The position numbers were made by a program, and so were the translations under genes. The notes below the pieces were generated by a model. It saw only the letters and a program-made list of their open reading frames with translations. It was not told where the DNA came from and did not search any database. From assembly GCF_023159225.1 (NCBI RefSeq), contig NC_063161.1, positions 77,476,267-77,540,266 of the forward strand: DNA of 64,000 bases, read 5' to 3'. Positions 9,965-21,034 of the stretch are shown here, one piece after another. Within the stretch, counting starts at the first letter, position 1; each line of letters starts with the position of its first letter. The DNA comes from Perognathus longimembris pacificus (lineage: Eukaryota; Chordata; Mammalia; Rodentia; Heteromyidae).

Positions 9965-10952
9965 TCCTAGAGGTAGAACTCAGCAAACATTTATCATAGG
10001 AATAAATGAATTTCCCCAGATTCTAAAATAACAAACAAAATATTGAACTAGAATTACCTTTTGAAAAGGTAATCATCTCATTCTCTGGGTTCATGTTTCC
10101 TTTTAAATTATTTTCCCTTGGGTTAGCTGCAAGAGGGCGGGGGGCTTTGATGAAAGCAAAGCTCTTCCTTTTTATCAGCATCTGCACAAATTTTTCAGAG
10201 ATCTGTTCATATAAAGGGCAGCATTTTCCAACTTCTCCGGGAGCCTGGCTCCATCCCTGTTTAGAAATGGACTGTGACACATCATTGCCCATGGCTCCTT
10301 TAAGGGAACAGGGTGTCACAACAAGGAAAGAAGGCATCCAGATGCAGGTTACAAAGGGAGGCAGGCACAGCCACAGATAAAATATTCAGCGCCTGCTGCT
10401 GTGGCCTCACAGAGGAAGGGGCAGCAGGGGCTGGGGCTTGGTGCAGTGCCTGGGCTGCAAAGAACGTTAGGATTTTGCAGGATAGTCCATTCAGGAGGAG
10501 GAGGCAGGGACCTCTGAGGGCCATCATTCCAGAAGAGTCAGCCCCATGGAGTGCTGAGGTACTTTCACTTGGTCATTTATTAAGTAGAAGGAATGATTAG
10601 GACTTAGGAATGAGGCCTGCCCTGAACCATTTAGAAGGCAAGAGGTTGTTTGAATGTCAAAAAGAAAAAAAAAGTAAAAGGAACTTCCATAAAGTGCTTA
10701 GCCTGGGTAAGTCTCTCAAATCCAGCATTTCTAGTAATGTTTCCTTGATAAAAGCCTGGTTTTATACAGGATGGCTTCGTCTCTCAACAGGACAGCACGG
10801 TTCCACTCACAGAGCCCTGTGGAGACTGGGCAACGTCACCGACTATGGAAGTAGGTGGCCCAGTACTGTGACAATTGGTGACCAGGCTACCATGCACACT
10901 TCTGCTTCACTGACAGCACAGAAGAAGAGGAAAATATTTAAGCTTCTCTAAA
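9961..10952. other. unique non-coding sequence
   Basis: About 1 kb without recognisable repeats. Open frames on both strands overlap each other (10023-10600) and show no domain. The opposite-strand openness reflects composition. Confidence 0.4.
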
Positions 10953-11160
10953 GCAGGTGGGTAGCAAACACCTGCCATCCCAGCTATGTGGATGCTGTTA
11001 TCCCCACATGGTGGTCTGGGGTTCCCCCCTGGAAAAACATCAAGACCTTACCTGAGAAATAACTACAAGTAAGGAGTGGAAGTGTGGCTCAGGTGGTAGA
11101 GCACCTACCTAGCAAGCTTAAGACCATGAGTTCAAACCCCAGCATTACCTTAAAAAAAAT
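10953..11160 (+). mobile_element. B1-dID type 2 SINE
   Basis: AACACCTGCCATCCCAGCTA, linker AGAAATAACTACAAGTAAGG, ID half GTGGCTCAGGTGGTAGAGC with CACCTACCTAGCAAGC, then an A8 tail. Confidence 0.85.
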
Positions 11161-12417
11161 TAAGGAAACATGCCAAAGTAAAAGTGCTAGACAGAATTTA
11201 AAAACATGTTTCCCTTCAGCTCCCAGAGAAAAGGCCTTTCTACTCTGCAACATTGAAATCTAAACAGAGAAAAAGATTCCATCCAAATATTAGTTCAGAT
11301 GCAGGCAGGACACAGTTGCCGAAGGACAAGAACAAATCCAGAATGAGAAAAGAAAAGAAAAAAAAAAGCAAATTACTTTTTGAGGCATCAAAGTTGGCTT
11401 TCCAAACAAAGCTGAGTGCTTTCTTTGGTTTGTTGGTGGGGAGTGGGTGGGGGTCATTATAGAACATACTTTATAGTCACCCTTTAATGTCGATATATGA
11501 CCAAAAAAAATTTTTGCAGCTCAGTTGTTCACGTGGCCCCTATGATCAGGAGTCTGCTGTTGGGGTTTGCTTTTCAAGACTCCACAGCTTTGGTGTCCCG
11601 AAGAAAGGGACTCTTAGAAAGCTTTCAAGAGTCACATCAACAATAATAATAAGGTAATAAATTGCCCTTCAATCTTGGCAACACGTAAAGCCCCATGTTC
11701 TGAGAGATGCTTCCTTCACTGCTAATTAAGTTTCTTTTTTTCCTTTGCCCCCCACAAAACAAGCCTTTTTTTGGACCACAGAAACAGCTTCAGGCCTGTG
11801 AGCATCTTGATGGGGCTTTCTCTTCTCCTTTGAGGATCAAACCCTGGCCAGCTTTGAAGTTCACAGCCCTGTGTGGGATCCCAGACATGCGAATAAAACC
11901 ATGGTGTGGATTTGGATTTGGATTTGATCTACAACTTAAGACTTCCTCCCACAGGGGAGGTGTCATGACAACTCATTTGCTTTGTCCACAAAAGAAAACA
12001 TGGGAAAGTGTCCAAGTCACAACTGCCATTGTGGAACCGTGCATATGTCTTCTGGCCACCCAGCGGACTCCATCTTGGGGACATCTAGGTCTCCTCTAAT
12101 ATGCCCAGCTCAGCCCAGATGGTCACCAAGCTTCTCCCCAGCAAAAAGTCATTGCACATTTGGATAAAGGCACAGCTTGTTTGTCTTGAGTTAGTGCAGC
12201 CTTGCGAAGCCACAGATGTTTTCCATTTAATCCTGTTTGCACTCTGCAGTGGCCACGCTCCATGTCATTTGGCCCTGGGAAAGCCCTCCAGGAACTGGTC
12301 TGCGCTGGTGCCACTCGATGTGGGGTGCTCCCTACCTCTCTGCAGAACTGAGCACTGTTGATTTATTTGAAAGAATGAAATTGGTTATAAAGATGAGAAT
12401 GGGCATGTAAACACCTC
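11161..12417. other. unique non-coding sequence
   Basis: 1.25 kb with no recognised repeat family or gene. A short GGATTTGGATTTGGATTTG triplication lies near 11908-11928. Open frames at 11707-12361 are not supported by any domain. Confidence 0.4.
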
Positions 12418-12470
12418 CTCTCTCTCTACCCTGTCTCTGTCTCCACCTCTCTCTCTCTCTCTCTCTCTCA
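12418..12470 (+). repeat. imperfect (CT)n microsatellite
   Basis: CTCTCTCTCTACCCTGTCTC followed by a perfect CT run ending at about 12469. Confidence 0.9.
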
Positions 12471-12595
12471 TTGATAATTCTACAGAATCAAATCATCTGG
12501 CCTTTCGAAGTAAGTTTACAACTGTGCTTAATGTACTACTAGGATTTGCAATGAGCTTTCCCAAGAGTCTTAGAATTCAAGAGCTCAGATCAAAA

Positions 12596-12965
12596 ATCAG
12601 GTGTAGTATAGCTCATCACTATAATCCTGTAATCCCAGCTACTTGGGAGGTAAGATAGGAAGATTATGGTTTGAGGCCAGCCTGGGCGGGGGGTGGGGGG
12701 CGGGGAATGTTATAGAGACCCCTCCTTAACCAACAAGCTGGATCTAATCCCAGATAAAGGGAGATGGATGTAAGAAGATTGTGTTCTTAGGCTGGCCCTG
12801 AAGAAAGAAAACTGAGAGACCCCATCTGAAAAATAACTAGAAGTAACACCCACCCCAAAAAAGGAAAAAGAAGATTGACATATGTATGCGGCACAAGTGT
12901 TAGCTCACATGCCTAGTAAGCACGAGACTTTGAGCTCAAGCCTCAGTACTGCCAAAAAATTAATA
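12596..12965 (+). mobile_element. multi-B1 composite SINE (B1-B1-ID) with internal G4 motif
   Basis: The first B1 unit has ACTATAATCCTGTAATCCCAG at about 12620. The junction CCCCTCCTTAACCAACAAGC leads to a second B1-like unit, then linker AAAAATAACTAGAAGTAAC and an ID end (CATGCCTAGTAAGCACGAG, CTCAAGCCTCAGTACTG). A G-rich insertion at 12684-12705 (GGGCGGGGGGTGGGGGGCGGGG) satisfies a four-tract quadruplex pattern. Confidence 0.7.
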
Positions 12966-14102
12966 ATTAAATTAAATTACAAGAAACTCAGAGTTGTAGC
13001 AAGCAGCTTGCATTCAGGCTCATAGAGATGCCAGTCCTAGCTGTGTGACACTGGGAAAATCATTTCACCTCTCCTGGCACTTTCTCCATCAGTATAAAAG
13101 AACAAATGTGTTAAGTGCCAATATCACGGGATGTTTGTGTCCCTGCCCCCATGTTGTACATGTGTAAAGAAGATACTGCCCAGAGCACACAGAGCAAGTA
13201 TACAATGCACATTGGTTAATCTGCCCTTAAGCTTGATCAGAAAGAACAGGCTCTCGGTACAGATGCTGTGTCTTTCTCCCCTGCCCACCAAAGTGCCTGC
13301 CTGGCTTCTTTCTTGAGATCAAAGGGTAGAGGCTCCTGTGGTTTGGGTGCCGATTTTGGCTTTGCCCGGAGTTGGGGGGGGAGTGGCGGCCCTTGACGTA
13401 AGGGACATGGAGCAGATTGTTTTGGGTGCATAAAGAAAGGACTAGACTCAGTAAACAGCAACAAGGGGCCTTCTCTGCAGCAAGGAGAAGTCTATTCTCA
13501 CAGGCAGTTTTATGTAATTCTCAAAACAAAACTAGAAGGTTCTTGTTAGTGTCTCTAGTTTGTGGAAGAAGATCAATTTTTTCCCTTAAGACCTCAAGGG
13601 TCCCCTTGTCAGTAGGAGAAACCCTCATACTCAAGGCAGTGTCCAGGCAGTAACCTATAGTGTTCACTGACCCAAGTGAGCATCAAAACCCAAAGAAATC
13701 TGGATCTTCCTTTCCCTGAGTCCCAGCAAAGGGAGACACAGCCTTCAAAGTGCAGCAGCTGGAGCAAGGAAAACCACTCCCAGAAGGAGTGAGCATCATC
13801 ACTGACAATTTCTGTGGAAGGCCTTCCCACATGGACAGACACCCCCACAAGCTCGCTTCCCACCTCTCTACCTTCAAACCTCAGTCTCAATGAGAATTGC
13901 TCGCCCCAGGTCCCTTCCTCCTCATTGTTTCTGCAATATGACTCCATCCTCTTCTCCCTGCTTCCCTCATTCTCCCTTCTGCTGATGGAGAAATGAGGCT
14001 ACCTCTGGCCTCTACCTTGACCTGACCCCTCCACTCTTGTGCAGGTAAGTATGGAGAAGGCCAGAGCAGGGAGGGTGGACAGAAGGTTGCAAATGTGGAG
14101 TT
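12966..14102. other. unique non-coding sequence
   Basis: 1.1 kb with no recognised transposon. Several overlapping open frames on both strands (13237-14144) have no recognisable domain. Confidence 0.4.
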
Positions 14103-14116
14103 ATGTTTTCCTACCC

Positions 14117-14146
14117 ATGAACAAAACAAAACAAAACAAAACAAAA
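14117..14146 (+). repeat. (AAAAC)n microsatellite
   Basis: Five to six copies of ACAAA(A) lie directly before the next SINE. They may derive from that insertion's target or an older A tail. Confidence 0.9.
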
Positions 14147-14147
14147 A

Positions 14148-14378
14148 GAGCCAGCTGCCAGTGGCTTACAGCTCTCACTATAGCTACATAGGAGGCTGAA
14201 ATGTGAGGATCATATTTCAAAGGCAGCCTGGGCAGGAAAGCCTGTGAGACTCTTATCTCCAATTAAACACCAAAAAGGTGGAAACAGAACTGTTGCTCAA
14301 GTGGTAGAATGCTAGCCTTGAGCAGAAAAACTTAGAGATGGCACCCAGGCCCTCCTGAGTTCAAGCCCAAAGACCACC
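14148..14378 (+). mobile_element. B1-dID type 1 SINE with (AC)n tail
   Basis: A full dimer: AGCTGCCAGTGGCTTACAGC head, linker TCTCCAATTAAACACCAAAAA, ID half GTTGCTCAAGTGGTAGAATG. The 3' end continues into a GCGCGCAC/(AC)n array. Confidence 0.88.
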
Positions 14379-14408
14379 ATGCACAGGTGCAGGAGTGTGT
14401 GCAGTAGT

Positions 14409-14419
14409 GCGCGCGCACA

Positions 14420-14465
<46 letters not shown>
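14409..14465 (+). repeat. (GC)n-(AC)n alternating purine-pyrimidine tract
   Basis: GCGCGCGCACACGT leads into about 21 AC units. This is classic Z-DNA-prone sequence at the 3' end of the preceding SINE. Confidence 0.95.
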
Positions 14466-14466
<1 letters not shown>

Positions 14467-15140
14467 CTAATGGTCCACTGCTGCTGGGAGGTGAGATCTT
14501 TCAGAAGGGATGAGAGCTGCACAAGGGCTGGGGTTCTATACAGGAAATGGGGTTCTGCACAGGAAACGGGGCTGCAGAAGGCCTGGGGCTCCACAAAGAG
14601 AACACAGCCCAGAGATTTCTGCACAGGATGCCCCCTTTTCTGGGATACCACACATGCTGATTATGGTTCCCCTGGTGTTCTTAGTGGAGAAGTTACCGCC
14701 AGTTCTCTAGGTCTCATCTCCCACCGCACTGAGAGCCTTTGGAGACTCCCTGCATGTGCCCCGCAGGTAATTGCTCCTGGGAGGTCATTTTCAGAGTGGC
14801 TGAAGCAGATGGGAATATGTTCTTCTCACAACCAAGTCTCCAGAGAGATGACCACTGCCCTGACACTGCAGAGTGCCCATCCTCCCAGGTACACCCAGCT
14901 TTTCCTCCCGTGGGGGATCCTGCTGCCAGAACCCACTGAGACCCTACAAAGCACCTCTCCACTCAGGGGGATGGACTAGGGACCAAGTGACAGAGCCAGA
15001 TGCTTCTGTACATCTGGGAGGAGTGAAACACTGGGTCCCAAGCCCCAGCCCAGCCTGGGCCCCAGCTGAGCCTGAGCCTCTGTTTCCCCAAGAAAGATGT
15101 GCTCAATGTATGTATCACATTTTTGAGTTTCACATTCTAC

Positions 15141-15143
<3 letters not shown>
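14466..15143. other. unique non-coding sequence
   Basis: A short tandem near 14535-14575 repeats a GGAAA(T/C)GGGG(T/C)T(C/G)TGCA-like unit twice. A frame of 194 codons from 14395 exists only because it starts in the CA array. No domain is seen. Confidence 0.45.
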
Positions 15144-15198
<55 letters not shown>

Positions 15199-15199
15199 C
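15144..15199 (+). repeat. (GT)n-(GC)n alternating purine-pyrimidine tract
   Basis: About 24 GT units end in GCGCGCGCAC. It forms the tail side of the minus-strand SINE that follows, mirroring the tract at 14409. Confidence 0.95.
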
Positions 15200-15254
15200 A
15201 CGTACTGGGACTTGACATATGAATGGGCTCAGCACCCAAGCAGAGCATAGGTGC

Positions 15255-15426
15255 TGCCTTACATACTTAAGGCTGGAGGTTCTACCACTGAGCTATACCT
15301 CCTTGGGGAAAGTAATTAGAGATAAGAGTCTCACAGATTTTCCTGCCTGGGGCTGGCTTCAAACCATAATCCTCAGCTCTCGCTCCAGAGTAGCTAAGAT
15401 TACAAGTGTGAGTCACCAGCACCTGG
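15255..15426 (-). mobile_element. B1-dID type 1 SINE, right half degraded
   Basis: GTTCTACCACTGAGCTATACC (ID part), AAGTAATTAGAGATAAGAGTC (linker) and the B1 end TTACAAGTGTGAGTCACC are in minus orientation. With the plus-strand copy at 14148 it forms an inverted SINE pair about 0.9 kb apart. Confidence 0.8.
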
Positions 15427-15545
15427 CTTTAATTCTTTTATCTTTGAGAAAGGGTCTCACAATGTAGCCCAAGATGACCTCAAACTCAGGATCCTCCTGT
15501 TTCAGCCTCCCAAATGCTGGATTATATGTACACAACCATACATTT
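15427..15545 (-). mobile_element. B1 monomer
   Basis: GAGAAAGGGTCTCACAATGT, then TCAGCCTCCCAAATGCTGG and a terminal ACAACCATACATTTGGC. It abuts the previous SINE tail-to-head. Confidence 0.8.
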
Positions 15546-15547
15546 GG

Positions 15548-16020
15548 CTTTGAGATTTTGTCCTTTATTAAAGTAAAATGTACATAACTTAAAAGTCCTC
15601 ATTTCAAAGCAAAGAATCCAGTGGCATTTAGCACATTCCCATAGCTGGGCATATGTACCTGCAGCACACTCCCATTACCAGACTCTGGACCCTTTAGGCA
15701 ATTGCTCCTCATTGTCCCCCCCTCCCCTGATCTCTGGCAAACTCCAATGGCTGGTGTTTTTCTATGCTAGCAATCAAACCAGAGCTTCATGCATGATCCA
15801 CAAGACCTCTACCACTGCCCTCTCTCTGGCCCTCTGAGTCTTTCCATTTGTCTATGGATTTGAAAGGACTCACAATACAAGGCCTTCAGTGTCTGCCTTC
15901 CCTCATGGCATGAGGTGTAGTGTATGTGGTTACTTCATGCTTCTTAGGAGTAAACAATATTCTATTGCGCAGCTCTCTGGTTTTGTTACTCACTGGCAGA
16001 TATTGTGGGGGTTGTTAATG
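15548..16020. mobile_element. ancient LINE-1 (L1M) fragment interrupted by an ID monomer
   Basis: AAAGTAAAATGTACATAACTT, CAGTGGCATTTAGCACATTC, CTATGGATTTGAAAGGACTC and AAACAATATTCTATTGCGC match, in order, a well-known block of old mammalian L1 3' regions. An ID unit interrupts it at about 15752-15835. Strand is not assigned. Confidence 0.6.
15752..15835 (-). mobile_element. ID monomer inside L1M
   Basis: The complement of GGCCAGAGAGAGGGCAGTGG, TAGAGGTCTTGTGGATCATG and TTGATTGCTAGC, an old ID-like unit. Confidence 0.6.
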
Positions 16021-16910
16021 ATGAGATTTAAACCCAGATATCCTGACTGTGAGCCAAGGCCTGGGTCAGCAGTTGGAGAAATAAGCCTCCACTTGAGAAG
16101 AAGGAACACTACTTAGGGACATGCTAAGAACCATCCTTGCATCCTCCCACTCTGCCCCAGACCCTGCGAACACCTTCCCTTTGGCAACAGAGCCCTGTGC
16201 AACTTCTGAGAGCCACCGGAAAAGCAGGCATCCCTGTCACCTGGCCAGTCCCCTCCAGGTCTGCCTAGGCAGGAACCTAGCCCAGAGCATAGCTCAACCC
16301 TGCTGTCACCTTATGGCATCCTTATTAGTAATCAGAAAGGATTCATAGCCAGTGGGCTTTTTATTCTTGCCAGAGGCTGATAAATTGGCCAGATGTAAGA
16401 ACCATTCTTCAATAATTAAAAGCCCTTATGGCTTGTGGAAGAAGCAAACCTGGGGGCGCCCATGTGGGTTTGTACAGCGATCCTCTGCGCTCACACTCGC
16501 TTTCTCCCTGGACTCCAGGACTCTCAGCTCAGCCCAGCAGAAGGGTTTCTCTCTTCAGAGGGTCTCCTGGGGATTAGACACAGACCAAAGGGTCCCTAGA
16601 GACCCAAGGGTGATATCTGAATGGGCTCAGCACCCAGGAATCTCCCGTGAATGTCCCATTTTAGCCCCTCTTCCTGTCTTCTCAGGGCAGGGGTATGGGT
16701 CTTGGGAAAGTTCAGAACAGGACAGAAAATCTGACACACTGACTCCCACCCTTCCTGGAAGGACTTAGCACTCCTAGGGCAGGACCCAGGATGGAACACC
16801 TATCCCTGGCTTCTGAGAGGGTGAGCAGAAGCCATGAGCTCAGGCAAGCATGGCCCTGGCCAACTTCTTTTCCTCAGAAGCAGAGATTTGATCTTGGAGT
16901 AAACTGTGGT
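16021..16910. other. unique non-coding sequence with possible conserved core at 16330-16440
   Basis: No SINE is present. The AT-rich core around 16360-16430 (GATAAATTGGCCAGATG; CAATAATTAAAAGCCC) is surrounded by GC-richer DNA. Open frames at 16352-16768 lack domains. Confidence 0.35.
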
Positions 16911-17015
16911 GAGGTGTTTAAACGCTCTGGGCTTGTATGGACGTGGGGCATCAGTCCAGGCTCTGCATTTACTGGCTGGGCAGCCTGCTACCAACTGCAG
17001 TGTCCTAGTGTCTGA
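16911..17015 (+). repeat. possible MIR fragment
   Basis: CAGGCTCTGCATTTACTGGC, then CTGGGCAGCCTGCTACC is reminiscent of the MIR core (CCAGCTCTGCCACTTACTAG). It is heavily decayed and is a recognition by eye only. Confidence 0.35.
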
Positions 17016-17590
17016 AATAAGCAGAGGACATAGGCCATGGGACTGAACAGTGTACTCTGTGTGGAGCACAGCGTCTCCTGTCACTGAAGGGCAGATGGTC
17101 ACAGGGTGACATCATGGTAAGAAAATAGGCAAGGATGGTGACTGGCATGTCCCTCAAATCCTCCTTCTTCCCAAGAGTATCCTCTCTCCTTCCAAGCAAC
17201 CAGGGCTCTTCCTCCTCCTGCTCCATATATTTCTGGGTATCAGAGCCAGGATGCCTGGATTCCAGTCACAATCAGACACAGCCTCTCACATGCCTGTCTG
17301 TGGATGAGTGAACCACAGAGTCAGACAACAGACACAAGACAAAGAGATCTGCAAACCATGGTGCTCATATCATCTGTGTCTCTCCTATTTCTATGTGCTC
17401 TGACTTTAGGGATCCAGGCACAGCTGCAGGGCCCCCTTTTCTCCCTCCCCCATCACCCAGTCTAACTGTTGTGATCCAAGGTTTTAGAGACTCAAGATGG
17501 TTGACAGGGGTGGGGGAGGAGGGAGAGACTCTTCACCAAGACAGGCAGGGGTTTAGAAAGTATGGTTTAGAGTTTCAAGGTCAAACCTAG
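17016..17590. other. unique non-coding sequence
   Basis: No repeat family or gene is recognised. Confidence 0.4.
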
Positions 17591-18290
17591 TACTTCCCGA
17601 GAAAATGAGAGCTAGCAGTACATTACGTTGTCAAGTTAATACAGGGTGATGGAGCATCTCCAGGCTACAGATCCTGGAAGGCTGTAAAAGTCTAATAGAT
17701 TTAGGGAAACTGTACCTCGGGGAACAGATTAGACAGCACTCATCAATGGATCAAAACTGTCTTGGAAGCTCCCTTTCCCAGCTAACAGCAGAACCCCTCT
17801 AAATGATGGCTGTCCCTCCAGCAACCTAGAATAAATGGCACTTCATGCATTCACTTCTACAAACAGGGCACTCAGAGTGGAGGCTCCACCTCACCCTATT
17901 CCACATCAGCAGTGTATCCTTCACAGGCCAGATTCCTTTTCCTTCTAAATGACTGTGAACTGACATGACACCGTGTTAATTCTTTTGGCGTACGTCTGCT
18001 GATTTCCGATCTATTCAGACACAATTTAGTTCATGGTCCTTGCTTGGTGAAATGCCTGCAATGATCTCAACGGATGTTTGGATGCATTTAAGTTTTAACC
18101 AGATATAAAATTGGCATGGTATAAAGTCAGTACATATGTTCTGGGAAAGGCGACCTTTTCATAAGCTGGCTTCCCAAGGATTTTATTTTACAATAAGTAG
18201 GATAACAAGAATAACATAAATGGACAAAGTAGACTTTTGAAGAGTTACCAGAAAATAAACTATAGACAACAGTATATTTTCTTCATTTAA
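17591..18290. promoter_or_regulatory. candidate conserved non-coding block
   Basis: Seven hundred bases free of SINEs and simple repeats, AT-rich without low complexity. It includes TCTAATAGATTTAGG, TGAACTGACATGACACCG, ATTCAGACACAATTTAG and ATGCATTTAAGTTTTAACC. TGACATGACA-like and ACAAT cores are present. Regulatory potential is inferred only from composition and repeat exclusion. Confidence 0.25.
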
Positions 18291-19279
18291 TACACCTCTA
18301 AAGTTGCCCATACCTCTAAGATCTGAACAGTCAACAAGAAGCCATTGTCCCAGGGAGCAGAGGTTAGGTGAGGCAAAGAGCCTTGTCTCTGCTTCTCATG
18401 CATCTTTCTATTACTTAGGGTTTAATCTCTTCCACGGGGAGGACAGTTTGGAATTGGGTAATTTGAAGAACCACAGTAATAAGGTAATGCATCATGGCAG
18501 CTCCTGGACCAGCTGTTGCATAGAGCATCCATCACAAGCATCTCTTGACTCCTCTGGCTCAAGGGCAAGGTGCTGCTGGTGCGAGAGAATTCTGGTGCCC
18601 CAAGTTCCTTTCTAACATGTGATTTGGTCTAACTGCCATGTTGTTCTGTCTTGCAGATGCGAATACAACATTGTGTATATGTGTTGTGGTACTGGTTGGG
18701 GTGGGTGAGGAAGGGACTTAGTGAGGAAAAGCACAGTTATTGCTCCCCTTCTGTCAAAACATAAAGAGAAGGAGCCCTCAGTCATTGCTGCCTGACAAGT
18801 CACCCCATATTCAGCATCTTTCAGTGATAAGCATCTCTTCTTTCTTACAATGTGGAGGCTTTGGGGTTCAGGCAGGATGTAGCTGGGTGACCCTTCGATG
18901 TGGCTTTGAGGAAGGTGGCACAGGGTGACTTAGGGCACAGATAAACAGATCCCCAGAGGTCAAGGTTTCTGTCTGTGGCTTTCATGGTGCCGCTGGAATG
19001 TGAGAGCTGTTGAAACAAGCTTGCCCGTGTGATCTCTCAGCATGGCGGTCTCATGGTGGTAAGATGTCTGTCATGATAGCTCAGCCTTGCAGAGACAGAA
19101 CCCTATATGGCCCAAGCAGGAGCACGCCACTTGAGAAACAGTGTTTAACTGTAGAAAGAAAGGTTCACAACGAAACCGAAGTAAGTTAAGACAGTCACTA
19201 GGCTTTCTACCAAATAATGTTGACTCATTCTCCATTTCCAAGAATCCTACACATTGTCCATCTTACTTTCAAAAGATTA
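18291..19279. other. unique non-coding sequence
   Basis: No transposon or gene is recognised. Open frames at 18304-18928 have no domain. Confidence 0.4.
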
Positions 19280-19880
19280 TGAAGACTGCCATTTCTCCCC
19301 ATCACCTCCACAACCACCACCTCCACCATCATCTCACTATCACTGCCATCACTACCTTCATCACCATCTCTACTACCAATACAACCACCATCACTATCAT
19401 TACCATCTCCACAACCACCACCATCATCATCAATACCATCTCCATCACCACCACCATCAGAGTCATTATCTCTACCTCCACCACCACCACCATCATCAAT
19501 ACCATCTCCACCACCACCACCATCATCATTACCATCTCTATCACCAATATCACCATCATTACCATCTCTACTACTACAACCACCATCACCACCTCTACCA
19601 CCATCACCATCTTCATCATCATCTCTACTACCATCACCACCACTATCATCACCTTCATCACTATTTCTACCACTACCACCATGAAGACCACATAAACACC
19701 AACATTTTAACATTGCTACCATTGCTACCACAATCCTCTTTATCACCCTCTCCACCATACCACCACTAACACCATCATCATGATCTCCTTTATCACATCT
19801 GCCATCGCCACCTCCATCACTATCAGTACCATCATCACCAACATTAACACTTTACCTTCTCATCACCACTACCATCACTG
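19280..19880 (+). repeat. (ACC/ATC)n imperfect trinucleotide array
   Basis: About 600 bp of ACC and ATC triplets with interspersed TCT. Because period 3 removes stops, open frames of 120-184 codons appear on both strands (His/Thr/Ile on plus, Gly/Asp/Val on minus). The phase slips and the protein-like frames are artefacts. The array abuts an L2 fragment. Confidence 0.93.
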
Positions 19881-20412
19881 CTATCCAGCTGTGCCCCCTC
19901 CTGCCCCATGACCCCCATGCAGTCCAGTGGCTCCACAATCACTTCCATGCCTGATCATGTCCTCGCACCTGCTCAGAACTCCCCAGCTAACATGTTGTGT
20001 TTGGAATGGCACACAAGCAAGCACTTGTGTGCCCTGATTACCTGTCTAGCTTCGTCTTACCTCAAGTTCCCTTTTCTGGTCTTGGTGCCATCACAACCAT
20101 TTCAGGACTTCTTCTTGACATATTTCCTCAACCCACAGGCTGATCCCCTGGTCAGATGGCCTTTCCTCCTCTTTGACATGGAGGATTCTTTTTCTTCTCA
20201 GACCATGTCCTGTCAGACAAGCCAAAGGCTTACATTATTGTTTGTCACATGTGCATTTTCAGTGTGTTCATTCATTATTTGGTTCTTGTACATCCTCAAC
20301 CCTAAACAGCAAGGTCCACAAGGGAGGGATTTGACCAACACTGGTCCCAGAGCCTGGGGAGCAGCAGGCCAGGGAGTCACTCAGTAAACATTTTACAGTG
20401 AAAGAATAAATA
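19881..20412 (+). repeat. L2 LINE 3' fragment
   Basis: CT-rich 3' region followed by CAAGGTCCACAAGGGAGGG, then CAGAGCCTGGGGAGCAGC and CACTCAGTAAACATTTTACAG. The order matches the L2 3' end (AGCTCC...AGGGCAGGGA...CAATAAATGTTTG). Old and diverged. The 159-codon frame here is not a gene. Confidence 0.6.
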
Positions 20413-20639
20413 TGTCTTCTGTTCCTCCCTGTCCCCCAAATGGGAATGAACTGCATTGCAGGCTGGAAATAATCAGGGAGGCCTCTTCTTTTTCCCCTTG
20501 ATTTCTGGCAGCTCCATGGATAGACTTGTGCTGTATTGCTACTCAACAAGTTTAACTGCAGAGCAGTGTCTTTACAATTGTGATACACTATGAAAAACAA
20601 TGCATGAAAAGGAAATATCAATTCAACAGGAAGATCTGA

Positions 20640-20975
20640 GGTAATGCTTTTATAATTTTTGTGTACTTGCTGATTATAGAAACAAAGAATCCATCCTTAG
20701 TTATATTTTTACTGGTTTTTCGCCTCTTCTGAAGTCCTTATAAAGAGATAAAGCATTGCAGATGAAAATGGAGTTAGCTTAGTGCCAATTGTTGTTTTTC
20801 TGCTCTCTCATCACAAATTTGTTGTAAATTCATTATACTCTTGGCTTTATAAATTTCTAACTATATATACCATTATCAGTAATGTATGCTGTTGTTTTGT
20901 GCAAGTAGCATCATATTTCTCTAGGTCCATCTGAAGCATTTGCTTTATGACATTGATTCATTTTGACACACAAGG
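20640..20975. mobile_element. possible ancient L1-derived fragment
   Basis: GGCTTTATAAATTTCTAAC, GTGCAAGTAGCATCATATTT and CATCTGAAGCATTTGC resemble degraded L1 3' sequence. The assignment is tentative. Confidence 0.3.
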
Positions 20976-20978
20976 GTC

Positions 20979-20985
<7 letters not shown>

Positions 20986-21031
<46 letters not shown>
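20986..21031 (+). repeat. (GT)23
   Basis: A perfect array forming the tail of the minus-strand B1-dID that follows. Confidence 0.96.

Positions 21032-21034
<3 letters not shown>

Noticed and set aside
19141..19769. Open frames of 171-184 codons over His/Thr-rich or Gly/Asp-rich sequence
   Set aside because: They are produced by the period-3 ACC/ATC array, and several frames and both strands are open at once.
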